Below are positions 42,168 through 51,557 of a stretch of 64,000 nt of DNA, in pieces. The stretch's first letter is position 1; each line of letters begins with the position of its first letter. The notes beneath the pieces were generated by a model. The model was not told the DNA's origin. It did no database searches and was given only the letters and a program-made list of their open reading frames with translations. Source of the DNA: JAVBKU01 sp031553875 (GTDB lineage Bacteria; Bacteroidota; Bacteroidia; Bacteroidales; Rikenellaceae); contig JAVBKU010000011.1 in the NCBI GenBank assembly GCA_031553875.1, forward strand, positions 20,242 to 84,241, read 5' to 3'. Both the position numbers and the translations under genes were made by a program.

Positions 42168-43193
42168 TTATCCCTTTCGCCGCGAGCCTATGCCCTCGGA
42201 AATGGTGCGTCCGGAGTTTCGTATGTCAGCTATGAGGGTGTCGAGGTATTCCAGCGGGTCGTCGCTCGAGCCGGCCTTACCCGGGTATATTTCGTAGAAC
42301 GGGCGGCCTTCCGAGGGGGTGATATTGGGCATCACAACATTGGCTCCGCTGCTCAGGGCCATCATACGCCCTCCCGGAGAAAGCGACTCCATGGCCGTGG
42401 TGGCAGGGATATTGATGCCGGGCATCAGCAGGCGGGCGAGGGCGGTCACCCTCAGCGCGAGGCCGAGGTCGCCCGCCGCCGCACCGCGCAGGGGAGTGCA
42501 GGGGTGGGGGATAAAGGGGCCGATGCCTATCATGTCGAAGTCCAGGCGCTTGAAGTAGAGCAGGTCGCGGGCGATGGAACGCAGACTCTGGCCGGGCAGG
42601 CCGGTCATAATGCCGCTGCCGGTTTCGAAGTCCAGCTCATTGAGGTCGTCGAGGCAGCGCATCCTGCTCTCGAGGCTCATCCCGGGATTGAGCTGGCTGT
42701 ATAGGGCGGGGTCGGTGGTCTCGATACGCAGGAGGTAGCGGTCGACCCCCGCCTCTTTCAACGCCCTGTAATCGTTGCGTGAGAGTTCGCCCAGACCGAG
42801 GGTCACGGCCAGCCCCATGGATTTCAGTTTATCTATGATGGGCGCGAGGCGCGCGGGGGTGAAGAACATATCTTCGCCACCCTGGAGCACTATGGTCTTT
42901 ATGCCGCGCTCGGCGGCCGTTTCGGCGGCACGGATTATCGTTTCGGCGGATAGGCGGTAGCGTTTAAGGTCCTTGTTGCCCAGGCGCAGGCCGCAGTAAG
43001 CGCAGTTGTGGCGGCAGACGTTGGTGAACTCTATAAGCCCCCGCAGGTGTACCCCCGGGCCTACCGTAGAAGCCCTCACGCCGTCTGCCGCCGCCCTCAG
43101 AGCGTCGCCGCACGAGGCGTCGGAGAGCAGGGCCACGATCTCCCTCTCATCGAGGGACGCTGTCTGTACGGCTTTTTTTATAAGGTCTTCCAC
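42168..43193 (-). CDS. hydE: [FeFe]-hydrogenase maturase HydE (radical SAM)
   Basis: This 341-residue radical-SAM enzyme has Cys60-x3-Cys64-x2-Cys67 in NVCRHNCAYCG binding the catalytic 4Fe-4S cluster, preceded by LRGLIEFT. HydE-specific stretches are YRLSAETIIRAAE, IVLQGGED, LRIETTDPALYSQLNPGMS, and GLPGQS. It helps build the diiron azadithiolate site of [FeFe]-hydrogenase. No hydF, hydG or hydrogenase gene is in the window, so the maturation genes are scattered. It is transcribed divergently from the DUF2264 lipoprotein. Confidence 0.92.
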   Translation of the reverse strand: MEDLIKKAVQTASLDEREIVALLSDASCGDALRAAADGVRASTVGPGVHLRGLIEFTNVCRHNCAYCGLRLGNKDLKRYRLSAETIIRAAETAAERGIKTIVLQGGEDMFFTPARLAPIIDKLKSMGLAVTLGLGELSRNDYRALKEAGVDRYLLRIETTDPALYSQLNPGMSLESRMRCLDDLNELDFETGSGIMTGLPGQSLRSIARDLLYFKRLDFDMIGIGPFIPHPCTPLRGAAAGDLGLALRVTALARLLMPGINIPATTAMESLSPGGRMMALSSGANVVMPNITPSEGRPFYEIYPGKAGSSDDPLEYLDTLIADIRNSGRTISEGIGSRRKG

Positions 43194-43282
43194 GAGAGTC
43201 TGATTTATAGCGTAAAGGTAATGATTACACGGATATTTAGTGCCGGAAGCGCAGCCACAAAATAAAAAAAAAGGCCCTGTAA

Positions 43283-43313
43283 TTTGTTTCTACGACCTGT
43301 TTTATTATTTTTA
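43283..43313 (+). promoter_or_regulatory. Promoter of the DUF2264 lipoprotein gene
   Basis: TTTG at 43283-43286, 19-bp spacer, TATTTTTA at 43306-43313 (one mismatch from TAnnTTTG). Start would be near 43320, 20 bp before the chosen ATG. Confidence 0.7.
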
Positions 43314-43341
43314 CATATGTAGAATGCATAAAATCGGACAA

Positions 43342-44571
43342 ATGAAAAGTAGAATAATTGTTTTAGCCCTCGTTGTCTTTGCCCTCTCGATGTCGTCGTG
43401 CGGGAAAGATGATAATGTTGCCGCCGACAGGGCGTATTGGGTCGAGACCTTGATAAAGATAGCCGATCCGGTGCTGGTAAACCTCAGCGAAAACACCTTG
43501 AAGAAGAATATGCCGTACGAGTCGCTTACCGATGACTCGTTGCGCCGCCAGGTGTCTCATCTAGAGGCTGTGAGCAGAACCATTTGCGGTATCGCTCCCT
43601 GGCTCGAGCTGGGGCCCGACGATACTCCCGAGGGTGTGTTGAGGGCCAAATATATAGACCTCGCCGTGAAGGGGATATCCAATGCCGTCAACCCCGAGGC
43701 GCCGGATTACCTGGTGTTCGATGACCGTCATACGCAACCTCTTGTCGATGCCGCTTTCCTCGCCCAGGGATTGCTGCGTGCGCCCCGGCAGTTGTGGGGT
43801 AGGCTCGACACCGTGGCCCAGCAGCGCGTGATCACCGAGTTGAAAAGGACCCGTGCGATAAAGCCCTTCGTGTGTAACTGGTTGCTTTTCGCCTCGATGA
43901 TAGAGGCCGCCTTGCTGGAATTTTCCGGCGAATATGACGCGGCGAGGCTTTATGAGGGGGTCGACCGCTTCCGCGACGATTGGTACAAGGGCGATGCATG
44001 GTATGGCGACGGCCCCGAGTTCCATCTCGACTACTACAACAGCCTTGTGATACACCCCATGCTTACCGACGTGCTCATTATAATGAATCAACACGAACTC
44101 AATATGTTTAAGGCTGAGTTCCTTGAGAAAGAGATGGAACGGCTGCAGCGTTTCGCAGTGCAACAGGAGAGGATGATCTCTCCCGAGGGTACATATCCTA
44201 TCATAGGCCGCTCCATAACCTACCGCTTCGGAGCGTTCCACGCACTGGCCCAAGCCTCTTTATTCGACATACTCCCCGGACAGTTGCCTCCGGCGCAGGT
44301 GCGCTCGGCGCTCACGGCTGTGATCAAGAAACAATTGGAGTCTCCCGCGAATTTCGACGAAGGAGGCTGGCTTACCGTGGGTTTTGCCGGACACCAGATA
44401 AACATGTCGGAATTTTATATAAATACGGGCAGCGAATATCTTTGTACAGCTGTTTTCCTTCCGTTGGGCCTTCCCGTGTCGCATCCGTTCTGGGCCGATC
44501 CCAGCGCCGAGTGGACGACCCTCAAGGCGTGGAAGGGTATCGACGTGGGTAGGGACGAGGCGTTGAATTAA
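43342..44571 (+). CDS. DUF2264-domain lipoprotein, probable glycan-active enzyme
   Basis: This protein of 409 residues starts at MKSRIIVLALVVFALSMSSC (43342); the frame is open further upstream but the promoter maps inside that part. Cys20 is the lipobox, so it is anchored to the outer or inner membrane. The rest is a helical (alpha/alpha)6-type domain of the DUF2264 family (ICGIAPWLELGPDDTPEG, WYKGDAWYGDGPEFHLDYYN, QQERMISPEGTYPIIGRSITYR). Some members of this family act on glucuronate-containing glycans; I infer only that it is a secreted glycosidase-like protein. It ends at a shared bidirectional terminator. Confidence 0.85.
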   Translation: MKSRIIVLALVVFALSMSSCGKDDNVAADRAYWVETLIKIADPVLVNLSENTLKKNMPYESLTDDSLRRQVSHLEAVSRTICGIAPWLELGPDDTPEGVLRAKYIDLAVKGISNAVNPEAPDYLVFDDRHTQPLVDAAFLAQGLLRAPRQLWGRLDTVAQQRVITELKRTRAIKPFVCNWLLFASMIEAALLEFSGEYDAARLYEGVDRFRDDWYKGDAWYGDGPEFHLDYYNSLVIHPMLTDVLIIMNQHELNMFKAEFLEKEMERLQRFAVQQERMISPEGTYPIIGRSITYRFGAFHALAQASLFDILPGQLPPAQVRSALTAVIKKQLESPANFDEGGWLTVGFAGHQINMSEFYINTGSEYLCTAVFLPLGLPVSHPFWADPSAEWTTLKAWKGIDVGRDEALN

Positions 44572-44595
44572 TCCGGTTGTGTCTGATGTGTGGTA

Positions 44596-44635
44596 AATAA
44601 AATGCGGCGACAGTTATCTGTCGCCGCATTTTATT
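44596..44635. terminator. Bidirectional terminator between convergent genes
   Basis: An 18-bp perfect stem (44596-44613 with 44618-44635, core ATGCGGCGACAG) with A/T-rich outer arms lies between the stops of the DUF2264 and GH50-like genes, serving both. Confidence 0.9.
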
Positions 44636-44644
44636 TTACCTGTA

Positions 44645-46792
44645 CTATTTACTGTGAGGTTGTATTTTCATCGGCGAGGGGCGGAGCCTGCTGCCCGACC
44701 TCATATTGTACATATTATATCCGATCTCCTTCACCGCACTGATGGTTTCGGGGTAGGGGGTGTCGCAGATATCGGTGAAGCCCACCTGAAAATTTTCGCC
44801 GTCGAAGCGACCCGTAACTGCCTGGTCGGAGAACTGGTGCCAGTGCGTGCCCACGATATTGGGATGCCGCAGGGCCGAGCCTAAATATACACGGTAGGCC
44901 GTCGCCCGTTCCTCCTGCGAGGCGGTGGCGATAAGCCCCGTGTGGTAGAGGCCACGGTCGAGCGCCCCGAAGTGGAATTCGCCGATCATTACCGGCAGGT
45001 CTATGCCTTCGGGCAGGATGAATGTGTCGAGCTCACGCCGGTATATATTGAAACTAAGCACATCACAATATTTGGCGGCGATCTTCAGTACCCGCGGGTT
45101 GTAGGCGCAGTTGCCCATCACGGCGAAGCGGCATCCCATATAGAGCTTGTTGGGCGCTACGCTCTTGAACGCCTCGCGGGTATTCTTGAAGTAAGCGTCT
45201 ACCACTGCCTCCGAGAACTCTACGCAATCCTCCTTAGAGCCCGCGGGAGGGGCTTCCGTCGAGGCCGATAGGGCTTCCCATGAGGCATAGTTGCCGCCCC
45301 AGGTCGAGTTGAGGGTCTCGATGCCGCCGTATTTCTTCTTCAGGCGGGATATCATCTCCTTCTTTGCGGGCTGCGAAGCGGGCGACATCAGGCACCATTC
45401 GGCCAGCGAGGTCTCCGTACCCCACATTATTTCATTGTCGACGAAGTAGCCGATACACCACGGGTCGTCCATCTCCTTTTTGCGTTCTAAGAGTTGTCTG
45501 CGAGCGTCGGCCTTGAATTCAGGATTGAACGGGTCTTTGAATTTCCACCAGCCGCTGACGCTGCCCTCTATGTTTTGCGATTTTATCTCTATGCGGTCGG
45601 CGTAGGGGGTTTTATCCATCAGGCATATCGACTTGTCGGAACTGTTGGCGATGGTGGTGATACCCCAGCAGGAAAGCCTTTTGTGGATCATGTCGGCATA
45701 CTTATCCCGCCATCCTTCGCCGTACTTACGATAGATGTTGGCGGCCGAGAAATCGTAGGTTTCCTTTATGTTACGGGCCTCGTAGTAGGGGCGCAGGAGT
45801 TGGTCGTTGGTGGTATAAAATTCGGCCAGGGGGCTGTCCGCCGGGGGGAGGTATTCGAAGTAGAACTTCCTGCCGTCGAGCGGTGTGACGCCGCACGAGG
45901 GAGTCACGCGCACCACCCCGTGCGACCAGTAGAGATTACCCTCGGGGTCGACCATCCACCAGCGGCCGTCAACCTTTTCTACACGGAAGAAGCCCGTAGC
46001 CTTGAGTTTCGGCCCGGCGGTCCATCCGCCGTAGCGGCTCCTGTCCTTCGGGCCGGGGTCAGCCTCCATAGATGCGAGTTCGGCGGCGAGGTTTTGTGTC
46101 AATTCCTCTTCTGATTGTACCTTGCCCGGCCATTCCTTGTGCTTGAATTGCCCGAAACGGTCGACGAAGGGGAAGAATTTATCATAGGGCAGGGTAGCCC
46201 ACTCTGGAAGCGGAGCGGGAGTGCCGGGTTTCACCCTGATGTCGCTGATACTCCACTCCGAGCCTTCGGCAGGGAGGTGGGTATATATCACTATCTGGCC
46301 CACGTTGCTCCAGTCGATATCGCATATCGTTCCTACGAATGAATAGAATGGGATATTGCGCTTGCCCAGAAGTTCTTTCATTACATCCCGGTGGGGATAC
46401 TTAGGCGGAAATTGCAGGGATACCTTCTGTTTCTCTCCGGCGGGTACTGATACTTCGCCGATGAACGCCCCGTTCCACTTCTCGTCCCAGGTGGGGGCGC
46501 CGGGCTCGGCGACCGTGATCCTGAATTTGAGCGGATTTTGCTTGTCGAGATTTTCGACGGTCATCTCCATTTCGTTGTACTGTGTGAGATCCCACCGCCC
46601 GCTTATAAAAATGCGAGGAAAATGGAAGTTGCCCGGAGTTTGGATATGCAATACGCCTCCCTTGAATTCGGCCTGGGCGCCATCGCATACGGAGATGCTG
46701 TCTTGCGCGGTGTTCCTATCCATTATGGCCATTCCGCCCGGTTTGCACGAAGCGAATAGCAAGAGGCTGGCGACGATAAGTATATTTCTCAT
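44645..46792 (-). CDS. GH50/GH42-clan lipoprotein glycoside hydrolase (agarase-like)
   Basis: In this 715-residue protein, the lipobox LLLFASC (Cys16) makes it a lipoprotein. A carbohydrate-binding-like beta-sandwich (about 30-190) precedes a clan GH-A barrel (about 210-700). GH50-like marks include MVDPEGNLYWSHGVVR (280-294), the acid/base Glu454 in FVDNEIMWG, and the nucleophile Glu605 in VMIGEFHFGA. Relatives are annotated as beta-agarases, but in gut Bacteroidetes they may act on other beta-galactans, so the substrate is open. It converges with the DUF2264 gene. Confidence 0.82.
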   Translation of the reverse strand: MRNILIVASLLLFASCKPGGMAIMDRNTAQDSISVCDGAQAEFKGGVLHIQTPGNFHFPRIFISGRWDLTQYNEMEMTVENLDKQNPLKFRITVAEPGAPTWDEKWNGAFIGEVSVPAGEKQKVSLQFPPKYPHRDVMKELLGKRNIPFYSFVGTICDIDWSNVGQIVIYTHLPAEGSEWSISDIRVKPGTPAPLPEWATLPYDKFFPFVDRFGQFKHKEWPGKVQSEEELTQNLAAELASMEADPGPKDRSRYGGWTAGPKLKATGFFRVEKVDGRWWMVDPEGNLYWSHGVVRVTPSCGVTPLDGRKFYFEYLPPADSPLAEFYTTNDQLLRPYYEARNIKETYDFSAANIYRKYGEGWRDKYADMIHKRLSCWGITTIANSSDKSICLMDKTPYADRIEIKSQNIEGSVSGWWKFKDPFNPEFKADARRQLLERKKEMDDPWCIGYFVDNEIMWGTETSLAEWCLMSPASQPAKKEMISRLKKKYGGIETLNSTWGGNYASWEALSASTEAPPAGSKEDCVEFSEAVVDAYFKNTREAFKSVAPNKLYMGCRFAVMGNCAYNPRVLKIAAKYCDVLSFNIYRRELDTFILPEGIDLPVMIGEFHFGALDRGLYHTGLIATASQEERATAYRVYLGSALRHPNIVGTHWHQFSDQAVTGRFDGENFQVGFTDICDTPYPETISAVKEIGYNMYNMRSGSRLRPSPMKIQPHSK

Positions 46793-47073
46793 AAGGTATG
46801 AAGTTTTAAAGTGTGGTGCGGTGTGGTGTGAATATAGGCGGTTTATCCGAAATATACAAATTATGGGCGCAGACGGGATGTGATTTTTGGCTATGTATTA
46901 TTTTCCGGAGGCCTTGGATAAAGGGTGGAGAAAATATAAATATGATATTTAATAGCCTGTTTATCATGTATTTGTATGCGTGATACGGAGTTTTGGATAT
47001 CATAGAGTGGATTTATATCGAGATGGGGCTGGATATCATAATTATACCTTTGCGCATCAAACCCACGCCCAAA

Positions 47074-48354
47074 ATGAGAATACCCCTTTTGAGAGCCCTG
47101 TTGCTCATCGCTGTTATTACTCCCTATCTCACTTATTCACAGGATGAAACGAAGAAACCTTCGAAGGTCAAAGCATCCCTCTATGGCTTTGTCAGGGGCG
47201 ACGCTTCGTTCGATACGCGCATGAACGCCTCGGCTTACGAGGGACTGTTCCTGCTCTATCCCCTCGACGTGAAGCCCGACGCCAACGGCGAGGACCTGAA
47301 CAAAGTCCCCAGTTCGGGATTCTACAGTTTCAACACCCGCGTGGGTGTAAAGGTGGCAGGGCTCGACCTTTTTAAGGCCGCTATAACCGGCAATATCGAG
47401 ATGGACCTCGCGGGGTTTAGCAGCTCCCAATATTCGAGCTATACGATGCTACGCATACGCCAGGCCTATATAAAGATGCAGTGGCCCAAGTCGACGCTCA
47501 CTGTGGGGCAGGCGTGGCATCCGTTTTTCGGCCCCGTTATCCCCAATGTGATCTCCATATCGGTGGGATCGCCGTTCAACCCGTTTAACCGCAGCCCGCA
47601 GTTGAGGTACGACTATCAGGCGGGACGTTTCCAACTTACCGGTGCGGCCCTGTACCACTTCCAGTTCACGGCCCTGGGCCCCGCAGGCAAGACCAACATA
47701 TATCACCGTCAGGCGATACTCCCCGAGCTTTACGGCGGGTTCACATATTCCGACGACCATTTTGTCGCCGGTGCCGGGCTTAACTATCTCACCATAAGGC
47801 CGCGCGTGCAGTCGACCGTGGAGGTAGACCCGGGCGCCCCGTTGGTATACAAGGTGAACGAAAGCCTCGGCTCGCTCTCCACGCAGGTGTACGGCAGTTA
47901 TACCAAGGGCCTGTTCACCCTCGCCGCCAAAGCCATCTACGGCAAAAATCTCGTCGACCAGACCATGATCGGGGGCTACGGCATCAGGAGCATCGACCCC
48001 CTCACGGGCCGCCAGGAGTACGCCAATTTCTCGCAGGTGACAACGTGGATCAACGCCACATACGGTAAGAAATATATGGTGGGCCTTTTCGGCGGATACT
48101 CCAAGAGCCTGGGTTCGGACAAGGCCCTGGTGCCGGACTCGCCGCTGTACGTAGACGGCGCGGCTATCGACTACCTCTACCGCGCCTGCGGCACATTCAG
48201 CTACAACATCACCCATTTTATGATAGGGGTTGAGTATGAGATGACCGCCGCGGCCTACGGCGATGGCCCACTCAACTACAACACCGGCCGCTATTCCTCG
48301 TCGCACGAGGTGATAAACCACCGTATCGTGGCAGCGATAGCGTACTTGTTTTAA
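47074..48354 (+). CDS. Porin-like outer-membrane protein
   Basis: This protein of about 426 residues starts at MRIPLLRALLLIAVITPYLT (47074), where a signal peptide ends near TYSQ. The mature part is a long series of amphipathic strands (SLYGFVRGDASFDTR, GFYSFNTRVGVKVAG, LGLF-type turns) with an ending IAYLF, typical of beta-barrels. The TVGQAWHPFFGPV motif recalls DcaP-like porins and phosphate/succinate-type porins. Which solute is carried is unknown. The ATG at 46993 is possible but would add 27 residues before the signal peptide. Confidence 0.78.
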   Translation: MRIPLLRALLLIAVITPYLTYSQDETKKPSKVKASLYGFVRGDASFDTRMNASAYEGLFLLYPLDVKPDANGEDLNKVPSSGFYSFNTRVGVKVAGLDLFKAAITGNIEMDLAGFSSSQYSSYTMLRIRQAYIKMQWPKSTLTVGQAWHPFFGPVIPNVISISVGSPFNPFNRSPQLRYDYQAGRFQLTGAALYHFQFTALGPAGKTNIYHRQAILPELYGGFTYSDDHFVAGAGLNYLTIRPRVQSTVEVDPGAPLVYKVNESLGSLSTQVYGSYTKGLFTLAAKAIYGKNLVDQTMIGGYGIRSIDPLTGRQEYANFSQVTTWINATYGKKYMVGLFGGYSKSLGSDKALVPDSPLYVDGAAIDYLYRACGTFSYNITHFMIGVEYEMTAAAYGDGPLNYNTGRYSSSHEVINHRIVAAIAYLF

Positions 48355-48403
48355 GTCCCGTAAAAGGCTACGTGCCTCATTGTCAGTTTGGGGCTTCCCG
48401 TGT

Positions 48404-48472
48404 ACATTTCGCGGTTGCGAGGGCGACGCGTAGCGTCGAACCGCGAAATGTTGCGATTGCTGCGGCAATCGC
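48404..48472. repeat. Twin palindromes in intergenic DNA
   Basis: Two hairpins stand side by side. The first (48404-48451) has a 13-bp perfect outer stem (ACATTTCGCGGTT) and a 6-bp inner stem (CGACGC) with a 7-nt bulge. The second (48453-48472) has an 8-bp stem GCGATTGC with TGCG loop. Neither is followed by a T run, so they are not terminators. Together they resemble a REP-like pair or a small structured RNA. Confidence 0.6.
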
Positions 48473-48602
48473 GGTAGTTTTCATCCCCAGGTAGCTTATT
48501 GAGAGGCGATTTATTGGTTCATGCCTGAAAAAATCCTGAAAAAATTGTTAATTCAGGAAATCTAAGCGTATTTTTACGCCTCGAATCTTCAAACAGGACC
48601 CT

Positions 48603-49280
48603 ATGATACTGCTTCAAGTGGCGCAACCCGTGGTGCAAAACGAAACTTCAATGAACCTCTTCCAGGTAATAGCCAAAGGGGGATGGATCATGATACCTCT
48701 GTTTATCCTAGCCGGGCTGGCCGTATTCCTTATGACCGACACGTGGATGGAGATAAACCGCCTGCGCAAGTTCAACCAACGGTGGTTCGCCCACATAATC
48801 AAGCTGGTTTACAGCGGCGATATAGCCCAAGCCCTCGAAGTGGCAAAGAAAAGCGACTCGGCCCTGGGGCGGCTGGCAGTCAAAGCATTGCAGGGCTACA
48901 GCCTGCCGATGAAGACCATCGAGGAGGATATTCAGGTCGAGGCGAGGCAGACCATAGCCAAGAGCGAGGGCACGATAGGCTACCTGAGCCTTATCGCCAC
49001 TGTGGCCCCGATGCTCGGGTTCCTCGGTACGATATTCGGAGTTATCAAGATTTTCTTCAACATCTCGCTTACCAATGATTTCAGTATTTCGAGCGTGTCC
49101 GACGGTCTCTACCAGAAGATGATATGTTCGGGGGCAGGCCTGCTGGTGGGGATCGTGGCCTATATGGGTTTCTACGTCCTCAACCGCCATATCGACCTTA
49201 TACTCCTCAAACTCGACATGGGCGGCAACGAGCTGCTCAAGGCTATCGCCTCCGCACGCGGAGAGAACGGTAAAGTCTGA
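48603..49280 (+). CDS. exbB: ExbB/TolQ/MotA-type proton channel protein
   Basis: This 225-residue inner-membrane protein has three transmembrane segments (about 22-44, 118-142, 160-182) and the conserved LSLIATVAPMLGFLGTIFGVIKIF segment (about 125-148) that forms the proton path with ExbD. It powers TonB-type transport at the outer membrane or a related process. It is followed by ExbD after 21 bp. A -7 box TATTTTTA (48569-48576) lies 27 bp upstream. The second Met at residue 17 could also be the start. Confidence 0.9.
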   Translation: MILLQVAQPVVQNETSMNLFQVIAKGGWIMIPLFILAGLAVFLMTDTWMEINRLRKFNQRWFAHIIKLVYSGDIAQALEVAKKSDSALGRLAVKALQGYSLPMKTIEEDIQVEARQTIAKSEGTIGYLSLIATVAPMLGFLGTIFGVIKIFFNISLTNDFSISSVSDGLYQKMICSGAGLLVGIVAYMGFYVLNRHIDLILLKLDMGGNELLKAIASARGENGKV

Positions 49281-49301
49281 TACTCAAAGCGGACAAGGAG
49301 T

Positions 49302-49709
49302 ATGAAGATCGAGAGAAAAAAGGGAAGAGGAGCCGAGGTGTATACCGCCTCGCTGAACGATATTATGTTCTTCCTGCTGCTGTTCTTCCTTATAATTTCC
49401 ACTATGGCCACGCCCATGGCCCTCAAGGTGATGCTGCCCAAGTCGGCCACGCCCGAGCAGATAGCCGCCAAGCGGACTATCAATATGAGCGTCACCCATG
49501 ACAAACGTTATTTCGTCGAGGATAAGGAGGTGGCCTTTAATGATATAGAGGCGGCCCTTTCGGGCCTTGTGGGTGAGCTCAAAGGCGAGGAGCGCCCCAA
49601 CGTACTGCTCCAGGCCGACAATACGGTCGACGTGCAGACGGTGGTGAGATTACTCGATATAGGCAACCGCATGAACATCAAGATCACGATGATAGTGGAA
49701 AAGGATTAG
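49302..49709 (+). CDS. exbD: ExbD/TolR-type biopolymer transport protein
   Basis: This 135-residue protein has one N-terminal transmembrane segment (about 22-42) preceded by the conserved charged start and containing DIMFFLLLFFLIISTM, where the Asp in LNDIMFF binds protons. The periplasmic domain (about 55-130) ends in VVRLLDIGNRMNIKITMIVEKD. It works with the adjacent ExbB. No TonB gene follows in this operon, so it must be encoded elsewhere. Confidence 0.92.
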   Translation: MKIERKKGRGAEVYTASLNDIMFFLLLFFLIISTMATPMALKVMLPKSATPEQIAAKRTINMSVTHDKRYFVEDKEVAFNDIEAALSGLVGELKGEERPNVLLQADNTVDVQTVVRLLDIGNRMNIKITMIVEKD

Positions 49710-49735
49710 CACGGCATGATCACATGGTAAACAAA

Positions 49736-49772
49736 GAACAGGCGGACCGATGAGGGCCGCCTGTTCTCGTTT
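49736..49772. terminator. Terminator between exbD and glnA
   Basis: A 10-bp stem GAACAGGCGG/CCGCCTGTTC (49736-49745 with 49757-49766) has A/T-rich flanks (AACAAA and GTTTATAAAAAG). It can stop both convergent transcripts. Confidence 0.75.
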
Positions 49773-49792
49773 ATAAAAAGGGAGGGCGTGTA

Positions 49793-51307
49793 TTATCCGC
49801 AGTGGAAATATTTTTCCACCATCTGGGTCATAAGTTTCGGGGCGGCCTTCACCTCGGCGCGTATGTCGCCGTCTTCGAAAGCCGAGAGGGTTTCGATAGC
49901 GTTGTCGATCATCGCCGGGTCGAACACCCCGTGGGCCTCGTAGATACCCCGCTGGCGTATAAGCTCCTTCGCCGATGACACGCAGCTGTCGGGAAGCTGG
50001 GCCAGTGATTCGGTGCGGTGACGGTGTTCTTCCTTGTGTATATTCACGTCGACATAGGTCTTGGCGGCAATCTCCAGAGCGTTGGGCAGTTCGAAACCGT
50101 GGCGCGCGGCGACGCAAACGGCGGACAGCAGGCGGTAAACGTCGGCCGAACCATCGGCTGAACGGATCTCCACCGTCTGACGCGATGAAGTGTCGGCCTT
50201 GACGGGCTTCTCCATGGGGTTGACCTGCGAACACATGTCGTGTTTGGCTGTCCATCCCAGGGGCACGCGCACCAGTACCGAGCGGTTGCGGTCGCCCCAG
50301 CAGATGTTGGTGGGGGCCTCCTGCTTGGGCACAAGGCGGAAATATGAGGTGGGGTTGGTATTGCCGAAAGCGGTGATCGACGGGGCGAGGGCTATCAGGC
50401 CTGCGATAGCACGGCGGGCCGTTTCGCTCAATACGCCCGAAGAGTCGAGCATCATATTTTTGCCATCCTTCACCACGCGCATGTGGACGTGCAATCCCGA
50501 GCCGGCCTTACCTTCCGTGATCTTGGGAGCGAAGCTGATGTCAAGTCCGTATTGATTAGCCAGCGAGCGGATGATCCACTTGGCTATCACCAGCTGGTCG
50601 GCCGCGGCCTGCGGGTCGGTGGGCAGGAATTCGATCTCGTTCTGCTCCCAGATGCAACCGTCGAGGGTGAAATTACCCACCTCGCTGTGGCCGTACTTCA
50701 CCTGACCGCCCGCCAGGGCTATGTAATGCATACACTCTGTGCGGAAGTCGTTGAACTTGGCGAAGGGGCCCGATTCGTGGTACCCTTTCTGGTTGGTGGC
50801 GGGGAAGCGCTCGAGTTCCTCGGTCATGTCGGCCACCACGTAATATTCAAGCTCGCCCATAGCCTCGAATTGCATTCCGGTTGTTGCAGTGAAGGCCTCA
50901 CACGCCTTCTGAACGGTGTATTCAGGAGAGTAGGGAAGGCGCTCGCCGTCCTTGTTGAAGAAGGAGCAGAGCAGGCACAGGGTGGTCATCGGGGCCGTAG
51001 GGTCGATGAAAGCCGTGCGGAAACGCGGCACCACGTAAAGGTCGCTGCTGCCCGCCTCGATAAATGGGAACAGGCTCGATCCGTCGACACGTTCGCCGCA
51101 GGTGAGTATCTGGCGCAGATATTCGGGGCTATCGATTACAAAATTCAGGGTTTTAAGTCGTCCGTCCGAGGCGGGATACATGAAGTTGACCATGCGGATA
51201 TCATAATCCTCGGCCAGATTGATAATGTCGGCGCAGGTGAATTGAGCGGCCGGCTTGCCCAAAATAGTGGCCAGAGGCCATGCAGTAATGTCCTTTTTAG
51301 AGGTCAT
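49793..51307 (-). CDS. glnA: Glutamine synthetase, type I-like
   Basis: This protein of 504 residues starts at MTSKKDITAWPL (51307). It shows GS motifs: RVDGSSLFPFIEAGSSDLYV (substrate), QFEAMGELEYYVV, ITEGKAGSGLHVHMRV (ammonia/glutamate site with the HxH metal site), and NPTSYFRLVP then NRSVLVRVP (ATP site). It condenses glutamate and ammonia with ATP. The frame upstream to 51349 overlaps the promoter and is not used. It lacks the C-terminal adenylylation Tyr of the E. coli type, as far as can be seen. Confidence 0.9.
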   Translation of the reverse strand: MTSKKDITAWPLATILGKPAAQFTCADIINLAEDYDIRMVNFMYPASDGRLKTLNFVIDSPEYLRQILTCGERVDGSSLFPFIEAGSSDLYVVPRFRTAFIDPTAPMTTLCLLCSFFNKDGERLPYSPEYTVQKACEAFTATTGMQFEAMGELEYYVVADMTEELERFPATNQKGYHESGPFAKFNDFRTECMHYIALAGGQVKYGHSEVGNFTLDGCIWEQNEIEFLPTDPQAAADQLVIAKWIIRSLANQYGLDISFAPKITEGKAGSGLHVHMRVVKDGKNMMLDSSGVLSETARRAIAGLIALAPSITAFGNTNPTSYFRLVPKQEAPTNICWGDRNRSVLVRVPLGWTAKHDMCSQVNPMEKPVKADTSSRQTVEIRSADGSADVYRLLSAVCVAARHGFELPNALEIAAKTYVDVNIHKEEHRHRTESLAQLPDSCVSSAKELIRQRGIYEAHGVFDPAMIDNAIETLSAFEDGDIRAEVKAAPKLMTQMVEKYFHCG

Positions 51308-51346
51308 AGTATAATATTTAAACAGGTGATTTAGAAATTCTGAACA

Positions 51347-51376
51347 CAAATATATAATATTTCGCGGAAGTTCAAA
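51347..51376 (-). promoter_or_regulatory. Promoter of glnA
   Basis: On the minus strand: -33 TTTG (complement at 51373-51376), 18-bp spacer, -7 TATATTTG (complement at 51347-51354). Start would be near 51340, about 33 bp before the glnA ATG. Confidence 0.65.
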
Positions 51377-51557
51377 ATCGATTTGCCTGTATCTATGATA
51401 AAAAAAGCAGTTACAGCTTTATTGCAGATTATGGAGAAGTTACAAATAATGAAATGGGAGATTGTGATTCATAGAGTAAATAACCCCGGGAACATACATC
51501 TGCATTAGTTTTTTCGTATCTTGCCGCCAGGAACAGTAATCACAGTTATATATTTTA

